A stretch of DNA of 64,000 nucleotides, taken from assembly GCA_963773155.1 (NCBI GenBank), contig CAVZAB010000021.1:54372-118371 (forward strand), given 5' to 3'. The notes below the pieces were generated by a model. That model did no database searches. It saw only the letters and a list, made by a program, of their open reading frames with translations, and was not told the DNA's origin. Origin of the DNA: CAVZAB01 sp963773155. GTDB lineage: Bacteria; Pseudomonadota; Alphaproteobacteria; Rhizobiales; Beijerinckiaceae. Both the position numbers and the translations under genes were made by a program. Shown piece after piece: positions 27,467 through 37,836 of this stretch (the stretch's first letter is position 1; every line of letters begins with the position of its first letter).

Positions 27467-28676
27467 ATGGCCGACGCCTATATATTCGATCATGTGCGCA
27501 CCCCGCGTGGCCGTGGCAAGGCCGATGGGGCGTTGCATGAAGTCACCGCTTTGCAATTGGCGGTGACCAGCCTGAAAGCGCTCAGACAGCGCAACGAACT
27601 GGACCCCGATCGGCTCGATGACGTAATACTCGGCTGCGTTGATCCCGTTGGTGAGGCTGGTGGCGACATCGCACGGGCCGCAACGCTGGCCGCCGCTTTC
27701 GGCGAACAGCGTACCCGGCGTACAGATCAATCGTTTCTGCGCGTCCGGCCTCGATGCGGTCAATTTCGCCGCCGCGCAAATCATGTCCGGCCAAAACGAC
27801 CTGGTGATCGGCGGCGGCGTCGAATCGATGAGCCGCGTTGGCATTGGGACCTCCGGCGGTGCTTGGCCGGTCGATCCTGCCGTGGCCTTACCGGCTTATT
27901 TCATGCCGCAGGGCGTCGCGGCCGATTTGATTGCCAGCAAATACGGGTTTTCGCGGTCCGACGTCGATGGCTATGCGCTCGAGAGTCAGAAGCGCGCCGC
28001 GATCGCTTGGCGCGGAGGCCGGTTCGCCCATTCGCTGGTCGCCGTGCGCGATATCAACGGTCTGACAATCCTTGATCGTGACGAGCACATGCGGCCCGAT
28101 ACCAACATGCAGTCGCTGGCCCAGCTCAAGCCAGCCTTCTTGCTTGCCGGCGAGCAGGGCGGCTTCGATGCCGTGGCGCTGCAGGCCCATCCGGAGCTCG
28201 AGACAATTGACCACGTCCATCATGCCGGCAATTCGTCGGGGATCGTCGATGGTGCCGCGGCAGTTCTCCTCGGCTCGCATGCGGCCGGACGGGCGGCTGG
28301 TCTCGTCGCGCGCGGGCGGGTGCGCGCATTCGCCAATATCGGTTCGGATCCGGCCTTGATGTTGACCGGGCCGGTCGACGTGACCCGCAAGGTTCTAGCG
28401 CGGGCAGGCATGACAATCGCCGACATCGATCTGTTCGAGGTCAACGAGGCGTTCGCCGCTGTTGTGCTCCGCTATATCCAGGCCTTCAACCTCGATCCAG
28501 CGCGGGTCAATGTCAACGGCGGCGCGATTGCCATGGGTCATCCGCTTGGCGCAACCGGCGCAATGATTCTCGGCACCGTTCTCGACGAATTGCAGCGCAG
28601 TGACAAGAACGTGGCCTTGGTGACGCTTTGCATCGGCGCCGGCATGGGCACGGCAACCATTATCGAGCGGGTCTGA
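27467..28676 (+). CDS. Acetyl-CoA acyltransferase (thiolase), frameshifted at 27710
   Basis: Cleaves 3-ketoacyl-CoA in the last step of beta-oxidation (FadA role). The first frame gives MADAYIFDHVRTPRGRGKADG to AAFGEQ, then fails. The frame ending at 28676 resumes VPGVQINRFCASGLDAVN with the nucleophilic Cys, then NEAFAAVV, the GGAIAMGHPLGATGA His loop and the second Cys in LCIGAGMGTA. Removing the single C at 27710 gives a 402-aa thiolase of normal length with all catalytic residues. ATG 27467 follows AGGGGG. It is 58 bases after the dehydrogenase and 3 bases before the FadB-like gene. Confidence 0.93.
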
Positions 28677-28679
28677 GCT

Positions 28680-30893
28680 ATGCCCTGGACGAATTTCAAA
28701 CTTGAACGCGCCGACGACGGGATCGCGATACTCACCTGGGACCAGCCCGGGCGCTCGATGAATCTGATCAATGAATCAATGATGGACGAGCTCGAACAAG
28801 TCATCGGGCTGGTCGCGCATGATGCCGCGATCAAAGGTTGTGTCATCGTTTCGGGCAAGGAGAGCTTTTCGCCGGGTGCCGATCTCGCCATGTTGCAGGC
28901 GGCTACCGCGGCCTATCGGCATGCGCGGCTGGCGGACGGGCCCGAAGCAGCCAACCAGCAATTGTTTGCCCGGTCGCGCCGGCTCTCCGGCCTTTACCGC
29001 GCCCTCGAGACCTGCGGCAAGCCTTGGGCGGTCGCGATCCACGGCCTGTGTCTTGGTGGCGCCTTCGAATTGGCGCTCGCCTGCCATTACCGGGTGCTGG
29101 CCGACAGCCCGGCCACCCGGGTCGGTCTCCCGGAAATCAAGGTCGGCCTGTTTCCTGGCGCCGGCGGAACGCAGCGCGTCGCCCGGCTAATGCCGACCGC
29201 CGAGGCCCTGCAGATGCTGCTCAAGGGTGATCAGTTGAAGCCGCCCTTGGCCAAACGCTTTAATCTCGTGCACGAGATCGTGCCGGTCGGTGACGCAATC
29301 GCGGCTGCTGCCGGTTGGATAAGGAGCGGCGGGTCGGCGCTGGCACCGTGGGACGACAAAGCCTTCAGGCTGCCCTCGGGGGCCGTCCATTCGGCGGCCG
29401 GGCTGGCGGTCTGGCCGATGGCCAATGCGATCTACCGGCGCGAGACTTACGACAATTACCCGGCGGCGCGAGCCGTCCTCCAATCCGTTTATGAGGGGCT
29501 CCAACTGCCGATCGACTTGGCCCTGCGCGTCGAGAGCCGCTATTTTGCGCATATATTGCGCTCGCCCGAGGCCGAGGCGATGATCCGCACCCTGTTTGTC
29601 TCGAAGGGTGAATTGGACAAGGGCGCCCGAAGACCTGCTGGTGTTCCGCCGAGCGAGCTGGGCCGTGTCGGCATTGTCGGGGCGGGATTCATGGGCTCGG
29701 CTATTGCCTATGCGACGGCGCTGAGCGGTCTCGAAGTGGTCCTGATCGACCAGGATCAGGCGGCCGCCGAAGCCGGCAGGAAGCAGGCTGGGCGGTTGAT
29801 CAGCGACCAGGTTGCCAAAGGCAGGGCCAAGGCTGTCGATCGCGACGCACTCATCGCCCGGATCGAGACGAGCGCGGACTATGCGGCACTGGCCGGCTGT
29901 GACCTCGTCATCGAGGCGGTGTTCGAGGACCCGCAAGTCAAGGCGCAGGTCATCGCCAAGGCGAGCGCCAGCGTCGGCCGTGCCTGTATTCTTGCCTCCA
30001 ATACCTCGACGCTGCCGATCGCCGGCCTGGCCGCCGCGGCCAATGATGCCAGCAGTTTCCTTGGCATCCATTTTTTCTCGCCGGTCGAGAAGATGCCGCT
30101 CGTCGAGATTATCCGCGCCCCGGACACCGGCGAGCGGGCCCTTGCCGTGGCACTGGATTTCGTCCGGCGAATCCGCAAAACGCCAATCGTGGTCAACGAT
30201 GCGCGCGGGTTTTTCGCCAATCGCTGCGTCGGCAATTACCTGCTCGAGGGGCATATTATGCTGGTCGAGGGCGTTCCGCCGGCCATGATCGAGAATGCTG
30301 GAAAGATGGCCGGCATGCCGGTTGGCCCGCTGGCGCTCAACGACGAGGTCGCACTGGATCTGGTGCTGCGCATCTTGAAGGCGACGCGCGCGCAACTCGG
30401 CACTGCCGCCGCTATTGATCCGCGTCAGGAAAACCTCCTCGTCGAGATGGTCGAGCGGCGCCAGCGGCTCGGGCGCAAGAACCGCCGCGGTTTCTACGAT
30501 TACCCGGAGGCTGGACCAAAGAAGCTATGGCCAGGCCTTCGCGATCTCCAGCCCGTCCATCTCGACGCTGACAGCCTCGCCATTGGCGAGCTAAAGCAGC
30601 GCTTGCTCGTCGTTCAGGCCAATGAGGCGGCACGCGCGTTGCAGGAGGGAATTGTGACCGATCCGCGCGAGGCCGACGTCGGTTCGATCCTCGGCTTCGG
30701 TTTTGCACCATTCACCGGCGGCGTGCTGTCCTATATCGACGGGATCGGGGTCAAGGCCTTCGTCGATCGATGCCGGTCGCTCGCCATGCGGCACGGCCGG
30801 CGTTTTGAACCTTGTGCCCTGCTTGAAGAATTGGCGGCCGGCGAGGAAACAATCTATGGCCGCTTTGGCCGGCCGGGACGGACGGCGGCATAG
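28680..30893 (+). CDS. FadB-like bifunctional enoyl-CoA hydratase / 3-hydroxyacyl-CoA dehydrogenase
   Basis: A 737-aa two-activity beta-oxidation enzyme. The N-terminal crotonase domain (about 1-200) has the oxyanion-hole segment IHGLCLGGAFELALACHYR and the catalytic Glu region PEIKVGLFPGAGGTQR. The NAD-binding Rossmann domain starts near 330 (VGIVGAGFMGSAIAYA), with ASNTSTLPI and the His-containing GIHFFSPVEKMPLVEII. Two C-terminal HAD domains follow. It directly follows the thiolase and would form the trifunctional complex with it. The stop is 4 bases from the stop of the convergent hybrid kinase gene. Confidence 0.95.
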   Translation: MPWTNFKLERADDGIAILTWDQPGRSMNLINESMMDELEQVIGLVAHDAAIKGCVIVSGKESFSPGADLAMLQAATAAYRHARLADGPEAANQQLFARSRRLSGLYRALETCGKPWAVAIHGLCLGGAFELALACHYRVLADSPATRVGLPEIKVGLFPGAGGTQRVARLMPTAEALQMLLKGDQLKPPLAKRFNLVHEIVPVGDAIAAAAGWIRSGGSALAPWDDKAFRLPSGAVHSAAGLAVWPMANAIYRRETYDNYPAARAVLQSVYEGLQLPIDLALRVESRYFAHILRSPEAEAMIRTLFVSKGELDKGARRPAGVPPSELGRVGIVGAGFMGSAIAYATALSGLEVVLIDQDQAAAEAGRKQAGRLISDQVAKGRAKAVDRDALIARIETSADYAALAGCDLVIEAVFEDPQVKAQVIAKASASVGRACILASNTSTLPIAGLAAAANDASSFLGIHFFSPVEKMPLVEIIRAPDTGERALAVALDFVRRIRKTPIVVNDARGFFANRCVGNYLLEGHIMLVEGVPPAMIENAGKMAGMPVGPLALNDEVALDLVLRILKATRAQLGTAAAIDPRQENLLVEMVERRQRLGRKNRRGFYDYPEAGPKKLWPGLRDLQPVHLDADSLAIGELKQRLLVVQANEAARALQEGIVTDPREADVGSILGFGFAPFTGGVLSYIDGIGVKAFVDRCRSLAMRHGRRFEPCALLEELAAGEETIYGRFGRPGRTAA

Positions 30894-30897
30894 CCGT

Positions 30898-33800
30898 TCA
30901 TTCGGCGGCCAATTGCGTCACGTGCCATTGGGTGAGGAGGGCGCGCAGTGCAGCCGGCTTGAGCGGCTTGTTGAGGACCATCACGTCACAGACGGCCGCG
31001 GCATCGCGCACCTCGGGCGACCGGTCGGCGGTGATCAGGATGGCCGCAATCTTCTGATCATAATGGCGGCGCAGCGCGACGACGAGATCGAGGCCGTTGG
31101 CCGTATCGAGATGATAATCGGCTAGAATGGCATTGGGGGGCAACACCGGCGCTTCGGCCAATGCGCCTTCAAGATCGACGGCCGTCAGCACCTGGCAGCC
31201 CCAGCCGGCAAGCAGGGTGCGCATGCCGTCGCGCACCTTCGCTTCGTTGTCTACGACAAGTATGGCCATGCCGGCCAATGGCCTGGCAAGCACGTACGCG
31301 CGGCTTGGCTGGCCAGCGACCTGGCGCGGCGCATCGATCCGCGGCAGCTCAATCGTGAAGACTGAACCGCGACCCAAGGCCGAGCGGAGGCCAATTTTCT
31401 GGTCGAGGACGCGGCTGATGCGCTCGACGATCGACAGGCCGAGACCGAGACCCGGCGCTACGCGGGCGCCCTGATCGAGTCGCTGGAATTCTTGGAAAAC
31501 GAGTTTCTGTTGCGCCGCGGGAATACCGGGCCCGGTATCCCAGACCTCGATCCGCAGTGCGGCGCCGCTCCTTCGGCAGCCGACCAGAACGCGGCCCTGC
31601 GCGGTATATTTAATCGCGTTGGAGACCAGGTTCTGCAACAGGCGCAGCAACAATCTGCGGTCCGACCGGATCAGGGCGGCGGTGCCGACGATGCGCAGCG
31701 CGAGGTGCTTGTTGCGGGCCTGCGGTTCGAATTCCAATTTCAACTGATCGAAGACCTCGCCGATGGCGAACTGGCTGAATTCCGGCTTCATGGCGCCCGC
31801 ATCGAGCCGCGAAATGTCGAGGAGGGCCGTCAAAATGTCCTCGACGGCCTCAAGTGAGGCGTCGACATTGCGCGCCAGCTGGGCCTCGCCGGCCGTGCCA
31901 CCTTCGGTGCCGGTCGCCGCGGTCCGTTCAACCAGCGAGGTCGCATAGAGGCGGGCCGCGTTCAGAGGTTGCAGGATGTCGTGGCTCGCGGCGGCAAGAA
32001 ATCTGGTCTTCGACAGATTGGCATCGTCGGCGGCTGCCTTGGCCTGCGCCAGCGCCGCGTTCAGCCGCACCAACTCCTCGGTCCGCTCTCGAACCCGGCG
32101 TTCGAGGGTTTCATTGGTTGCCTCCAGGGCCTCCTCTGCTTCGACCGCTTCGGTGACATCCGTATAGGTCGTAACCAGGCCACCATCGGGCATGCGGGCC
32201 GAGCGTATTTCGATGACTCCGCCGCTCGGCAACAGGCGCAAACGGACGGGATCGGTATCATTGACGAGGCTGTCGAGACGCCCGGCGATATCGGCATCGG
32301 CAGGGCCCTGGCCGTAGATGCCGCGTTCGGCATTGTGGCGGATAATCTCCTCGAGTCCGATTCCGACGCGCAGCATTTCGCCGGGCAGATTGAAGAGGTC
32401 GCGGAATTCGCGGTTCCAGCACACCAATCGCAGGTCACGATCGAAGACCGTTATGCCCTGCCGGGCGTGATCGAGTGCCTGCTGCAGCAGGTCGCGATTG
32501 TACTGGATTGCCGCCGACGCATTGTCGAGCAATTTGAGCGCCACTTTCCGGGTTACGTTCCGACGTCTGAGCAGCAGCGACAGGACCAGACGCGAGGAAG
32601 CCGCGCCGATCGCCGACGCCAAGAGGTGCTCGGCAAAGCGTAGCTGGTGAATGTCGGCCTCGGCCGTTTCGGAAGCGGCGAGACCGCGTTCCTTGCGAAA
32701 GCCTTCGAAGGCGCGTCCGGTCGGCTCGGCTCCGAGATAGCGGGCAACCGTTGCCTCAAGTTCGGCAGCCGGCACGCTGGCCCGCCACAGCCGTAAACTC
32801 GGTGCCGTTTGGGCCGGCTGTCGACCGATGAATATATTAGCCTGCAAGCGCTCGATCGGGCTAGGCCGGCGGGTCAGGGAAAACGCGACAAAGGCGAGGG
32901 TGTTGAGAGACAGGCTCCACACTACGCCATGGGTCAATGGCGGCATTGTCGTGGCCAGAAGCGCGGTAGGCCGCAGCAGCCTTAGCCCGAGCGGGCCTTT
33001 GTCGAGGAGTTCGCCGATTGGCAGCCAGGCGGCATCGAGCGAGGGCAGCAGCAGCGTATAGACCCAGACCGCGAGAGTCCGACCGACAGGCCGGCCAATG
33101 CGCCGCGCGCATTGGCCCGGGTCCAGACCATACCCAGCATAAGCGCCGGTGCAATTTGGGCGATCGCGCCAAAGGACAGCAGGCCGAAGGCAGCCAGCCC
33201 GGAATCGGTCGAGGCCCGATAATACAGATGGCCGAACAGCAAAAGGCCGGCGATGGCAAAGCGCCGGACCAATAGAATGATCTGACCCATGTCGTCATGC
33301 ATCGGATCCGAGAGCTCTGGTCGCGACAGGACGCGAGTCCGCAGGACAAGCGGCATCACAAGATCGTTCGAGACCATAATGGCGATCGCCACGCTGGCGA
33401 CGATCACCATCGCACTTGCCGCCGAAAGGCCGCCGATCAAGGCAAGCAATGCGATCGCATCGGCGCCGGCTTGCAACGGCAGAGCCACGACCGTCAGATC
33501 GCGATCGATGGAAAGATTTGGAAAGGTTAAAAGGCCGGCAATCGCAATCGGCAGTACGAACAGGTTAATGACGACGAGATAGGCCGGGAACATCCAAGCG
33601 GCCCTGGCGAGGTCGCGCTCGTCGCGGTTTTCGACGATCGTCACGTGGAACTGGCGCGGCAACATGATAGAGGCGCAAGCCGACAACAGGATCATGGTTG
33701 CCCAGGAACCAGGATCGGGCGGCTGGGCAAGCATGTGCCTAATTCCGGCGGTTGTCATCGCCTGCCGTGTCAGATCGCCGAGCCCGCCGAACATGCCCCA

Positions 33801-34451
33801 GGTTACGAAGGCGCCAACGATCAGAAAGGCAACGATCTTGACGATCGATTCCGTGGCGACCGCGAGGATTAGGCCGTCCTGGTGTTCGGTCGCGTCAACC
33901 CGGCGCGTGCCGAAGGCCATCGCGAAGCCGGCGAGTATGAGGGCGATGACCAAGGATATGCCGCCGTTGGAAACCGGCACGCTTACCACTTTGCCGAGGC
34001 CAAAAGAGCCCTGCATGGTGGCAAGCGCGGAAGACACCGCTTTGAGCTGGAGCGCGATATAGGGCACGCCACCGATCACGGCGATCAGGCTAACGAGCGA
34101 GGCGACCGGTTCCGCCTTGCCGAAGCGTGCGGCGACAAAATCGGCGACCGACGTGATGTTCTGCTCCTTGGCAAGGCGCAGAATCTTGCGGATGAAACGA
34201 TGGCCGAAGCCGAAGACGAGGATCGGACCGATATAGATCGGCAGGAAGTCGAGGCCCTTGACGGAGGCGAGACCAACCGAGCCGAAGAAGGTCCAGGAAG
34301 TGCAATAGATCCCGAGCGAAAGGGCGTAGATGTAGGGTCTGACCCGGACGCCGATCACCCGCTGGCCGAGCGTGTCGCCGAAATGGGCAATCGCAAACAG
34401 CCCGCACAAATAGACCAGTGCGGTAAGTATGACGACCCAGCCAGCAATCAC
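30898..34451 (-). CDS. Hybrid sensor kinase with N-terminal sodium:solute symporter domain (CrbS-like), frameshifted near 33075
   Basis: A membrane sensor of about 1183 aa. Order: SSS transporter-like domain (about 1-500, with YALSLGIYCTSWTFFGSVG), PAS (ALDHARQGITVFDRDLRLVC), HisKA with phospho-His in AAASHDILQPLNAARL, HATPase (NLVSNAIKY, DTGPGIPAAQ, GLGLGLSIVERI) and a C-terminal receiver (LADYHLDTANGLDLVVAL). The symporter frame fails after GLSVGL, and the frame ending at 30898 resumes AVWVYTLLLPSLDAAWLP; removing two bases of GAGA at 33074-33077 joins them exactly. GTG 34451 is preceded by GGGAAGG. The architecture matches CrbS-type kinases that sense or respond to acetate-like acids and act through the LuxR-type regulator; the candidate partner is at 8441-9163. 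Confidence 0.93.
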
Positions 34452-34633
34452 CGATCTGATGCCTTCCCAGCGTTGCGCTGGGCAAATCTTAGTCGCTGGG
34501 CGGCAAATCCGCAAAGCCGGCCAGGTTCGGCCAGCAGGCCTTCACCTCCTCGCCCTTATCGGTTAGCTTCGGCGCCCTTGCCGCCGGTGGGTCCTGGGAC
34601 CTTCGCTGGGCCAATTGAAAAGGGGCGCATGGA

Positions 34634-35039
34634 ATGTTGAAGGAATTCCGGGATTTCGCGATGCGCGGCAATGTGGTCGACCTCGCGGTCGGCGTCGTTA
34701 TTGGCGTTGCTTTCGGCAAGATCGTCGATTCGCTGGTTAATGATCTTATCATGCCCATAATCGGGGCCATAGGCGGATTGGACTTTTCAAATTATTTCTT
34801 CGGCTTGAGCAAGGCGGTCGATGCCACGAGCCTGGCCGAGGCACGCCGCCAGGGCGCCGTTCTCGCTTATGGCAATTTCATCACCGTCGTTGTCAATTTC
34901 CTGATCGTCGCCTTCGTGCTGTTCCTTATTGTGCGAGCGATGAATGCTTTGCACAAATCGAATCCGGCGGCACCGCCAACGCCGCCGAAAAGCGAGGTTC
35001 TGCTCGAGCAGATTCTGGGACGCCCTGGTCAAGCGCTGA
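34634..35039 (+). CDS. mscL: Large-conductance mechanosensitive channel MscL, frameshifted at 35016
   Basis: Homopentameric inner-membrane emergency valve opened by high membrane tension. The N-terminal LKEFRDFAMRGNVVDLAVGVVIGVAF-type helix and the first span with the glycine-rich gate (about 16-43) are present, as is the second span (ITVVVNFLIVAFVLFLIV, about 83-100). The frame as given misses the natural end and runs on to 35551. Deleting the T at 35016 gives EQIRDALVKR and a TGA at 35037-35039, the classical MscL C-terminal helix, and a 134-aa protein. ATG 34634 starts at the conserved MLKEF. Confidence 0.93.
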
Positions 35040-35118
35040 GCCTTGATTGGATCGCCGGGCGCGCCTGCCGGATCCGCCTTCGCACGACGGCAAAAACAAA
35101 AGCACGAGAGGTCGGGGC

Positions 35119-35470
35119 TATGCCAAGCGATTGCGATGCTGTGCTGGAGGCGCAGGCGCTGCCTTTAAGCGGCATTTTCGAGATTGGCAAATGTGTCCGC
35201 GACCGATCAGGTCTCAGCCCGCTATGGGTTGACGCGGGCGATCGTGCGACGCCGGCCTTCATCGGCGAGGCGGCGACGCGCTCGCTGGCGGCTGGCGAGA
35301 CATTCTGCAGCCATAATCGCGGGGCGCCGGAGCCGCGCGCGGCCATTGCCACCGATATGCGAGGGTCTATGGCGCTTTTGCCGGGGCGTCGTTCTCGCCA
35401 GAGCGCTTCCGGTGGGGGCATACATGCCCCGCAGATAGCGATGCAATTGGTCGCGGGGATGCGCCTGTGT
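35119..35470 (+). pseudogene. Decayed N-terminal fragment of a PLP-dependent class I/II aminotransferase
   Basis: From ATG 35119 the translation MPSDCDAVLEAQALPLSG, LSPLWVDAGDRATPAFIGEA and LAAGETFCSHNRGAPEPRAAI follows the N-terminal pattern of aspartate-type aminotransferases (usual forms: LWxGEGD, GETFYxxxxGxPELR). The frame then changes near 35360: the alternative frame gives YGAFAGASFSPERF, and the first frame is used again for GGGIHAPQIAMQLVAG at about 35410-35455. After about 35460 no aminotransferase sequence can be followed, so the lysine-bearing C-terminal two thirds are missing. Substitutions at normally conserved positions (Y to C, L to P) plus two shifts and truncation indicate a real dead gene, unlike the single-indel genes nearby. 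Confidence 0.72.
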
Positions 35471-35567
35471 TGTGCCGGTAAGTCGCAGGACATCAAGGAA
35501 GCGGCGCGTCGACTTAGCCGATGGCCCGACGGCGTCCAGGATGCGAGCTAAGGCGAGACTAGACGCC

Positions 35568-36623
35568 ATGCGCGCGGCCATGGCTGATCCCCATTGGCTC
35601 AATCAGGCGATGATGATCGGCGTCTCCGCATGCGGGGGTCTCTCCTTCGCCTTTCTTGGCTTGCCAGCGGCCTGGCTTTCCGGCGGCATGGTTGCAGTGG
35701 CACTCCTTGCTGCCGCCAACCGGGCTGTGCCGCTCGCTGCGGGGCCGCGTGCGGCGGCGCTAGTCCTTGCCGGGGTCGGTTTGGGCGCCGGGGTCACGCC
35801 GGCGATGCTCGGCAGTCTCTCGCAATATCCGGCAAGTCTCGCCATCCTCGCCTTCGCGCTTGTTGCGATTACGCTCAGCGCCATGGCCTATCTTTGCCGC
35901 ATGCCCGGCTGGACCCGCGAAACGGCATTTTTTGCGGCCCTGCCCGGCGCTCTCTCGCTCACCCTCACATTGGCGGCAACCCATCGCGCCGATCTGCGTC
36001 GGGTTGCGGTCGTTCAGGTCCTGCGCGTCTTCGTGCTGATCGCGGTGCTGCCGCCGCTGATTGGCACCACCCTTGTCCGAGCTCCGCCACCCCTCATCCG
36101 ATCGTTCGATCCGCCGGGTCTGCTGTTGCTGATCGCCATTTTGAGCTATCTCGCCGGCCGCACGCTCGAGCACTTCGGCGTCGCGACCGGGATGTTACTT
36201 GCGGCAATCGGTGTTTCAGGCCTGGCCCATGCAAGCGGCTGGGCGCCGGGCCGATTGCCGCTATGGTTTCAGATTGCGGGGCAAGTGCTGGTTGGTGCCT
36301 GGACCGGCTCGCGCTTCGTTGGCTTTGACTGGAACCTCCTGGTTCATTCGTTGAAGGCAGCATTCGGTGCCTTTCTGGTCTCCTTTATGGTCGCGGCTGC
36401 CTGTGCCGGACTGGCGTCGTTTCTGCTGGCCATTCCCTATGCCGAGACACTTGTCGCCTTCGCCCCCGGGGCACTGGAAGCGATGACGATTCTGGCTTTT
36501 GCGCTGGGTCTCGATCCCGTCTATGTCGGGTCGCATCATCTCGCGCGGTTCTTTTTGATCGCTCTCTTGCTGCCGTTCGTCACCCAGGCGCTGTTCCGGC
36601 GCAAAGACGGGGCGGCGCGATGA
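35568..36623 (+). CDS. AbrB-family (ammonia-monooxygenase-like duplication) membrane protein
   Basis: A 351-aa integral membrane protein with about ten spans arranged as two similar halves. Each half carries a Gly/Ala/Pro loop: AFLGLPAAWLSGGMVAVALL in the first and GWAPGRLPLWFQIAGQVLVG with AFAPGALEAMTILAFAL in the second. This is the PF05145-type family annotated as AbrB or putative ammonia monooxygenase; the name is historical, and it is neither a DNA-binding AbrB nor AmoA. A transport or regulator-insertion role is speculative. Start uncertain: ATG 35568 used, with 35541 and 35580 as alternatives. It lies directly after the aminotransferase fossil. Confidence 0.88.
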   Translation: MRAAMADPHWLNQAMMIGVSACGGLSFAFLGLPAAWLSGGMVAVALLAAANRAVPLAAGPRAAALVLAGVGLGAGVTPAMLGSLSQYPASLAILAFALVAITLSAMAYLCRMPGWTRETAFFAALPGALSLTLTLAATHRADLRRVAVVQVLRVFVLIAVLPPLIGTTLVRAPPPLIRSFDPPGLLLLIAILSYLAGRTLEHFGVATGMLLAAIGVSGLAHASGWAPGRLPLWFQIAGQVLVGAWTGSRFVGFDWNLLVHSLKAAFGAFLVSFMVAAACAGLASFLLAIPYAETLVAFAPGALEAMTILAFALGLDPVYVGSHHLARFFLIALLLPFVTQALFRRKDGAAR

Positions 36624-36700
36624 GGGGAGGGCGGGCCCCGGTCATTCATTTTCCCGGCAAAAGGTGATATCGAGCCTGCGGTCTCATCCTGGTGCTGACG

Positions 36701-37705
36701 ATGCGCTTCTTCATAACGGGAACGGCGGGCTTCATCGGCTTTCATTTGGCCAGACGGCTCCTCGACGACGGCCATGAGGTCGTCGGACTCGATGCCTTCA
36801 CACCCTATTATGACCCAGCTCTCAAGGAGGCCCGGCACGCCTTGCTCAACCACCGCAATGGCTATCACGGCCATCGCGTCCAGCTGGAGAACCAGGACGC
36901 CCTGGCGGGCATTTGGGACGGCGGCCATTTCGATGCGGTCCTTCACCTTGCCGCGCAGGCCGGCGTTCGCTATTCGCTCGAAAACCCGCGGGCCTATGTC
37001 GACAGCAATCTCGTCGGCACGTTCAATCTGTTGGAAATGTGCCGCCGACATCCGCCGGGCCATCTGCTGCTTGCCTCGACCAGTTCGGCCTATGGAACCG
37101 CGGCCGGTCAGGCCTCGCGTGAGACCGACCCGGCCGACCGGCCGCTCACCCTTTATGCCGCGACCAAGAGATCGAGCGAATTGATGGCGCACAGCTACAG
37201 CCATCTGTGGCGTGTGCCGACCACGGCTTTCCGCTTCTTCACCGTCTACGGCCCTTGGGGCCGTCCGGACATGGCGCCATTCAAATTCACCCGCAACATT
37301 TTCGAAGGCGAGCCGATCGAGATCTACAACCACGGCAATATGGAGCGCGACTTTACTTTCATCGACGATCTGGTCGAGGCGGTGGTCCGGCTGATCGGCT
37401 GTATTCCATCAGCAGCGGTTGCCGGTCAGGTGAGTGGCGATTCCTTGTCGCCAAGCGCGCCGTTTCGAATCGTCAATATTGGCGCTGGCCGTCCGATCAA
37501 CCTTCTCGGCTTCATCGCGACGATCGAGCGCCATGTCGGCCGCAGCGCCATAAGGCGATTTGTCGACATGCAGCCGGGTGACGTGGCCCGGACTTGGGCG
37601 GATACCGATCTGCTGCACCAACTCACCGGCTATCGGCCGGCGACGGAACTCGACGCGGGCGTTGCCGCCTTTGTCGAGTGGTACCGGGGCCATTACCGAC
37701 GTTAG
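36701..37705 (+). CDS. NAD-dependent sugar epimerase (UDP-glucuronate 4-epimerase-like)
   Basis: A 334-aa extended short-chain dehydrogenase acting on nucleotide sugars. The NAD Rossmann motif GTAGFIG is at 7-13, the catalytic Ser is in STSSAYG, and Tyr152/Lys156 lie in YAATK. The VYGPWGRPDMAPFKFTRNI segment is characteristic of UDP-glucuronate/galacturonate 4-epimerases, and ERDFTFIDDLVEAVVRL is the usual substrate-domain signature. It would feed capsule, LPS or exopolysaccharide synthesis; no glycosyltransferase genes are adjacent. ATG 36701 begins at the first beta strand; a GTG three codons earlier is possible. Confidence 0.92.
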   Translation: MRFFITGTAGFIGFHLARRLLDDGHEVVGLDAFTPYYDPALKEARHALLNHRNGYHGHRVQLENQDALAGIWDGGHFDAVLHLAAQAGVRYSLENPRAYVDSNLVGTFNLLEMCRRHPPGHLLLASTSSAYGTAAGQASRETDPADRPLTLYAATKRSSELMAHSYSHLWRVPTTAFRFFTVYGPWGRPDMAPFKFTRNIFEGEPIEIYNHGNMERDFTFIDDLVEAVVRLIGCIPSAAVAGQVSGDSLSPSAPFRIVNIGAGRPINLLGFIATIERHVGRSAIRRFVDMQPGDVARTWADTDLLHQLTGYRPATELDAGVAAFVEWYRGHYRR

Positions 37706-37836
37706 CCCGCAATTTCGTCCGTGGCAGGCCAGGAAATGACGGGTTCTTTCTACCGGTGCGAGGGCCGGCTTATATTCTGAGCGGGTCTCGGCGCTCGGCC
37801 GTGTCGACAATTGCCATTCCAGCAAGCGAGCAGGAC

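Noticed and set aside
35040..35551. Long C-terminal extension or fusion on MscL
   Set aside because: Removing one T at 35016 restores the standard MscL end; the remaining text is the aminotransferase fossil.
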